Shown: in pieces, positions 59,130-64,000 of the stretch
How positions within the stretch are numbered: position 1 is the first letter of the stretch
How the letters are laid out: each line of letters opens with the position of its first letter
Origin: Gymnorhina tibicen
Lineage: Eukaryota > Chordata > Aves > Passeriformes > Artamidae
DNA: 64,000 bases
Direction of reading: 5' to 3'
Assembly (NCBI GenBank): GCA_013399875.1
Contig: VXAZ01005703.1
Coordinates: forward strand, 1,550,001-1,614,000
Notes under the pieces: model-generated
Database searches by the model: none
What the model was told of the DNA's origin: nothing
The model's input: the letters and a program-made list of their open reading frames with translations, nothing else
Made by a program: the position numbers and the translations under genes

Positions 59130-62100
59130 AAGCTGAGGACAGCTGGCCAGCACAGCCGTGGCTTCAGCCTCACCCTGTCCTTATCAAACACACAAACCAC
59201 GCAACAGCGCCCACAGGACGGATCTCCACCCATGGACTGGCTACAAGCCAGGCCTAACTCAGCAGGTAGGATCTGCTCGAGAAGAGCAATCCGAGCTGGA
59301 AGCAGCAGACACGGGGCTGGATCTCAGCCCCCTCTGAGCAGTGTACGAGCGCACACATTCCCGCTCTCCCGTGTGCTTGGGGCACTGGGAGCACCATGGG
59401 ACAGAGCAAGCAGGAGATTCACCCCGCAGTTTCTCTGCTGTCGTGCCAGTCTGGTGATGGCAGCACGAGGCTGCTCTTTGACCTCTTTGGTAAATACAAA
59501 TGAGGGAGCAACACAATACAGCCTTGCTCTTCAACTGGAAGAGAAGTGGTGACTTTGAAGAGTTCTCGGGTTCCCCACTCTTCTGTCCTTCCTGGGGCTG
59601 GCCCATTCCCACGAGCTCTTCACTCCCCTGTGACGGGCTGACCCCATGCTGGCAGGAAAAAATTATACTCACCTCTGCCTTAGTCTTTCTTGGCCACCTG
59701 CTGCTAAAATCAGCCTGCTGATGTCTCGCTTTCCAGAGCAACATTCCAGGATCTTCATTTTCATTCGGAAGGTGCCATTTTATGCTTGGGGTTTTGCTGT
59801 GAGGCAGTGTTGCCGTTTGATATTTCTCTACAGCTATAAATTTCAAGCTTTTAGGCTTAAGAGATAGGGTGGAGAAAGTATCTTCCCTTTTTGTGTGCTT
59901 ATGCCAAGAACTGTGAATGTAAATAGCTGCATTAATGAGGCTTGTTGAAAGTGTTTTATTAGGAAACGTGAAAGTCATTCACTTTTCAGTAAGCAAGTGT
60001 AAATGACCCTTCTTATATTTGCATGTGAAACCATAAAACTTAATTTCCTATGCATACACAAACATTTTTGTCCATCATAGTAGCCAAAGCACTTTAGTAA
60101 GGCATTTGTCATTTTAGTTTGAAACAGCACTGTCATTTAATACTGTCTTTTATCCTGCACCACCTTACATTCCCAAATTTTTTCATAAAAAACAGTCTAT
60201 GCTTATGTGAATGTAAAAATAAATGCATGGATGATGTTCTGCGGATAGAATCCTCATTTTGGAGGCTGGTTGGAGAGTGAATAGGCATCATTAATACCGA
60301 ATGGAAAATTTTCTTTACCCTTGTAGCCAGTTGGTTTTACAAGTGGTTTGGTTGAACATTTTGCTATGCAGTATACATTTTGCGTTTGCTTCAGTTCTGT
60401 TTGTTTTACTTGCATCTATAAATCAAGCTTTTTGAGGCTGCACAGACAAAAATTCTTGAAAATCTCAGTGGGTTTGACTCTTCAGAATAATGATGTTTCA
60501 GTTGTTGATGCTATGATAAATTTTTATTACAGAGAACTTTCTTCTAATGGAATGGGGCTGTGGGATTTATTCAGAGTTAGTAGTTGTGTAGGGATGACAG
60601 AAGAGTAGCAATGGTGGACAGAGGCAGGGAAAGGAGGCTTTTGAAGAAGGTGGAGAAAGGCACACTCCTCACAGAGAGAATTGTCATGGCAAAGTGTAAA
60701 CAGAGCATGACTAGAAGACAGAACCCTAACACCATATTTTTTTCCCTGTTAAAAGAATGTAGTGAATCATTGTGTAAGAGTTGTAGAAAATCCACAGGAG
60801 GAAACCTCATGGCAAGAAATAGCTGTAGAAAAATACCCCTAAAAGGTCTAGTGCCATTTTTATCTACAATATCATTCTTTTGCTGTTTAACTCCAATAGT
60901 TAAAAGTTCATGTGTAACAGAAACAATTTCCTCAGTCCTAAAACAATAATTTTAATGTCCTTTCTATTTCTAATAGCAACAAAAAAATTTGGAAATAATT
61001 AAGTGCTTTTGTGGATGCACAAATATATAACACAGAATCCAAGTCACATAGTAACAAAAATTGTCACATGCTCTGGACAACAGCAGGCCTGTGTGTTTTT
61101 CCTTAAGGCTTGAATCAGCTGAGAAAAAGTGCCATGTTGAGCATTACACTGTTTTTCTCTGGATAATTCAATGTGTGAATTATTTCATTATTATGTCACT
61201 GTTTCCCTATACACTAGATTTCAAGAAAGCAATTTTATGTGTACAGTATTTAAGCACACATGAAAGCCTGCTGAGATTTGTTGGGATTACACTTAAAATC
61301 CTGCCACAGATGCAGAGAATACTCAGCTTCTTCCTCCAAAAGGCTAATCACATGTTCACATATGATGAGATATTTATTGAGTGCAACGTTAACAGCTACC
61401 ATATTGCTGTACTCCCACGCTGACACAAATGTTGGCAAAAGCTACTGTGCCAGCTGCCCACTTTACACACTCTAGTGGCACCTTTTCTCCTCCTCAAATC
61501 CATAAATTGCCATTATCATCCAATTAATGCTCAAACAGTGATTTTTTTTTCTGCCTCACATATTTCTCAGAAAATAAAAGAAGATGGATACACAGGAGTC
61601 TGTAAAACCAGAACAAACCCAGCAGTTAAGACTTGTTCGATGCCAGAAAATACCCTGGAGTCTTCTGTGGAAATATTATTACAGAGAACCAAGGATTAGC
61701 ATAGAGATTGAGGAGATTAAACCTTAATTAAAATGAGCACTCATACACAGAACACACAGCAGACAACCCTTCTTTTAGTTGTAGTGGGGCAGGTCTCCCT
61801 GCAGCTGCCCAGGTCACACATCCCATCCTGCCCACGGCGGGGATCCTGCAGCGGCTGCTGGAGGACACGCTGGTTAGGTCACTATAGAGACACACAGCTA
61901 CAGAAGGCTCCCCAAGGCATGGTGCTTCTCTGCAGCATGATAAGGTGACTTCCATAATCAGCATTTGTACCTAAACTGCACACAAGGGTTTTGCCCTTCT
62001 GTTCACGGACTGTGCTGCTCCAGCCCACGAGGGTCTGTTCACTATCAAGTCGAAGCATGGGAGCTGCATTTCCCTCCTGAGTGCACAGAACTGGAGGTGA

Positions 62101-63109
62101 TGATCATTTCTGATAAGTTTTCACCTTCAGAAGTGTTTATTTCAGATCTAAGATAGGCTCTGCCTGCTCGCCTCCAAAATATGCTGCAAGGGTATATTCA
62201 AGACTTAAATTTGCGTCCCTTTTTACCTCTAAGGATGTTGACACAATTTTCTAATAGAGTTATATTTCTCACATTTAAAAACCAAATAAATGAACCTAAT
62301 TTGGTGCATACCATTTCTGTGATTGCATAATAATTTTTCTCTGTTCCTAAGAGATTTTATGTTCTGTAGACTTATGATGAACAGGAAGAATGTAGAGGTC
62401 ATACTGTGGTTTACTAATCATCGAAACATGAGGAAAAAAACTTCAGCTTTTTATGTACATCCTTTCAAAACTTAATGGTCATTTCCAATGTTTTGAAATA
62501 GAAACACAGAATACAAAAATATATCTAAATCATGTACCAGCATCTTTCCAAAATGTCACCGGTACCATTCTAGTCTGGAGTTTGGTTATAGAGTCAAGAA
62601 GGGTTCTTCTGGAGTGTCATTCTTTGAATGATTACAACTCCTTATGTTGTAATCCACTGTTACCCAATATTTTATTATTCTCGGTAGGACATTTACTGGA
62701 GGGATGAAACCCGAGTAGGCCACAATTAATCCTTTCAGCAGTTCTCTTTGGGTACTCATGGCTGCGTGGAACTATTTACTATTAAGTGGAGCCCTGGAGA
62801 ATCTCTGTGTCGTGATGGTGTTTGCCAACATTCCCTTCTGACCTAATCTGTGTTTGGTGTAATGTTATTTTAGGGACATATTTGATATCTTAGAAGCAAT
62901 GTCTAGAAATAGACAGCAACATGTAAATCTCTTAAAGCAGATGGGCTTCTGCTGCTCAGACTCATTCATAACTTCATTCCTTGAATTTATTTTGGGTTTG
63001 CTGCACTAAAAACATTCCTCCAGATCATTGCCAAATTATTTGTTTATAGTTTCAGGGCATATTATTTTTAAACTACTTGAGATAGTGTCATAACAGGTAT
63101 AAAGGTGGT
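59130..63109. other. Non-coding DNA containing the longest unrecognised open frame
   Basis: The minus-strand frame at 59259-59978 is open for 239 codons from its first ATG, the longest in the window. Its translation starts MTFTFPNKTLSTSLINAAIY and is Ser/Gln/Lys-rich with scattered cysteines near the C-terminus. I recognise no domain. A plus-strand frame of 169 codons (59043-59552) overlaps it. The underlying DNA at 59130-59660 is GC-rich, which lengthens frames by chance. The remainder to 63109 is AT-rich, with a small CpG-richer spot at 61830-61875 and no exon. Confidence 0.5.
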
Positions 63110-63136
63110 GTTATTGTTATTATTGTTATTATTGTA
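63110..63136. repeat. ATT/GTTATT microsatellite
   Basis: An interrupted simple repeat of TTATTG and TTATTATTG units, about 26 bases. Likely length-polymorphic but otherwise unremarkable. Confidence 0.85.
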
Positions 63137-64000
63137 CTATTGAAATACACTGCCATCAAATTCCAGATCTGAATATACTGAGGGTATTTGAGCTGAATCT
63201 CTCTGTTTCATCTCCTGTGTTGGAGTCAGTGAACTTCCTTTGTGCTGTCACTCTGAGAAGAAAGAACATAATCTCTGTCTTAGTTGACTTCATAAGAGAT
63301 TATATCCTTACAATCTTCCTTACCCTCTATTACTTGGAAAATATTTAGGTGTTTTATATAAATAAACAATAATTTTATTGTGTATGCTGTGTTATTAGGT
63401 GAATGAATTAAAAAGGCAACTTGGCAACAGAGGGTTAAGAAGAGAAGGAGAACTATGACTTCAGTGCAGAAGGAAAAGCAAAAACTTTGCAGAACCAGAG
63501 GAAAAAATTTTCCTTCAGAACTCTAGTAAGCAGTATTAGTGACTTTTAAAATAACAGTGTGTACTGAGGCATGTACATAGGAGCACTAAGAGAGCTCAGC
63601 TATCTGGTGACCACCAAATGACACTGATGTGCAGCCACTGCCTCCAACACAAACAGCTCAGCTCCATCTGAGGAGCCCTCCTGGAGGCAATTGATCACAC
63701 ACGGAACACAGCAGTTATAAATAAGGTCTGCTGTTCATATACATTGAGTAGTTTTTGCAACTAAGCTGTATTTGTGTCCAAAAGAAATATTTGGATGACT
63801 GAATGTCTCCCTCCTAGGAGTGGAGAAAAAAAGAGTGCACATTGTCAGCACAGGTCAAGAAATAAGTGAAACTCAGAGTTGTGTGCCTGGATGCATTTCG
63901 TCTTCTGAATCAAAGCGTTGCCACCCTGTGCAACCTTTTGAGATGCTGGCGCCTTAGGCTTAAGTACCTAATGTCACAGTGAATGAAGAGAGCCAGACAG
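63137..64000. other. Non-coding AT-rich DNA
   Basis: No gene, RNA or repeat family is recognisable to the end of the window. Confidence 0.65.

Noticed and set aside
62810..62856. Possible CR1 3' end (GTGATGGT...CCCTTCTGACCT)
   Set aside because: Only about 25 scattered bases resemble the older CR1 tail, and no CR1 body can be followed upstream.
1..64000. CRISPR array, operon, phage or plasmid feature
   Set aside because: No regularly spaced direct repeats, gene clusters or prokaryotic coding density occur anywhere; the sequence is vertebrate in character.

Overview
The window looks like vertebrate nuclear DNA, most probably from a passerine bird, and almost all of it is non-coding. It is AT-rich, has poly-A/poly-T runs, isolated CpG-rich patches and decayed retroposons, and has no operon structure, dense open frames or ribosome-binding sites. 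Two observations point to a bird. First, there is a CR1 LINE fragment of the typical avian kind at 38811-39085. Second, 50753-50880 is a minus-strand SINE joining a tRNA-Ile-like head to a CR1-type tail. That architecture is the one I remember for the TguSINE1 group of passerines, so passerine is likely but not proven.

No protein-coding exon could be recognised on either strand. All long open frames lack a recognisable domain or family resemblance, and most lie in GC-rich patches where both strands are open. The window is best read as a gene desert or the inside of a very long intron. Low repeat content is normal for birds.

Layout. 1-10 kb: plain AT-rich DNA with a small perfect inverted repeat near 752. 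About 10.2-10.45 kb: motif-dense candidate enhancer (POU octamer, homeodomain sites, nuclear-receptor/LEF-like site). 10.5-19 kb: little except a polypyrimidine tract. 19-29 kb: the most interesting part, with several candidate conserved non-coding blocks, two short CpG islands (21.54-21.78 and 26.6-26.82 kb), a possible TATA promoter and first exon at 26.5-26.72 kb, an old CR1 relic (22.29-22.54 kb), and an AT-rich block with a 28-bp palindrome and an 18-bp direct repeat (25.56-25.63 kb). 29-38 kb: plain DNA with a diverged tandem duplication at 32.25-32.57 kb. 38.8 kb: avian CR1. 41.5-41.8 kb: an older, L3/turtle-like CR1 relic. 50.8 kb: the SINE. 52-64 kb: AT-rich DNA with GC-rich patches at 56.1-56.3, 57.3-58.0 and 59.1-59.7 kb and a small microsatellite at 63.1 kb.

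Nothing here works together as a gene system. If the window has a function, it is probably regulatory and concentrated in 19-29 kb. Family names are from memory and by eye; no alignment, conservation or expression data were available. I did not find a new biological system.
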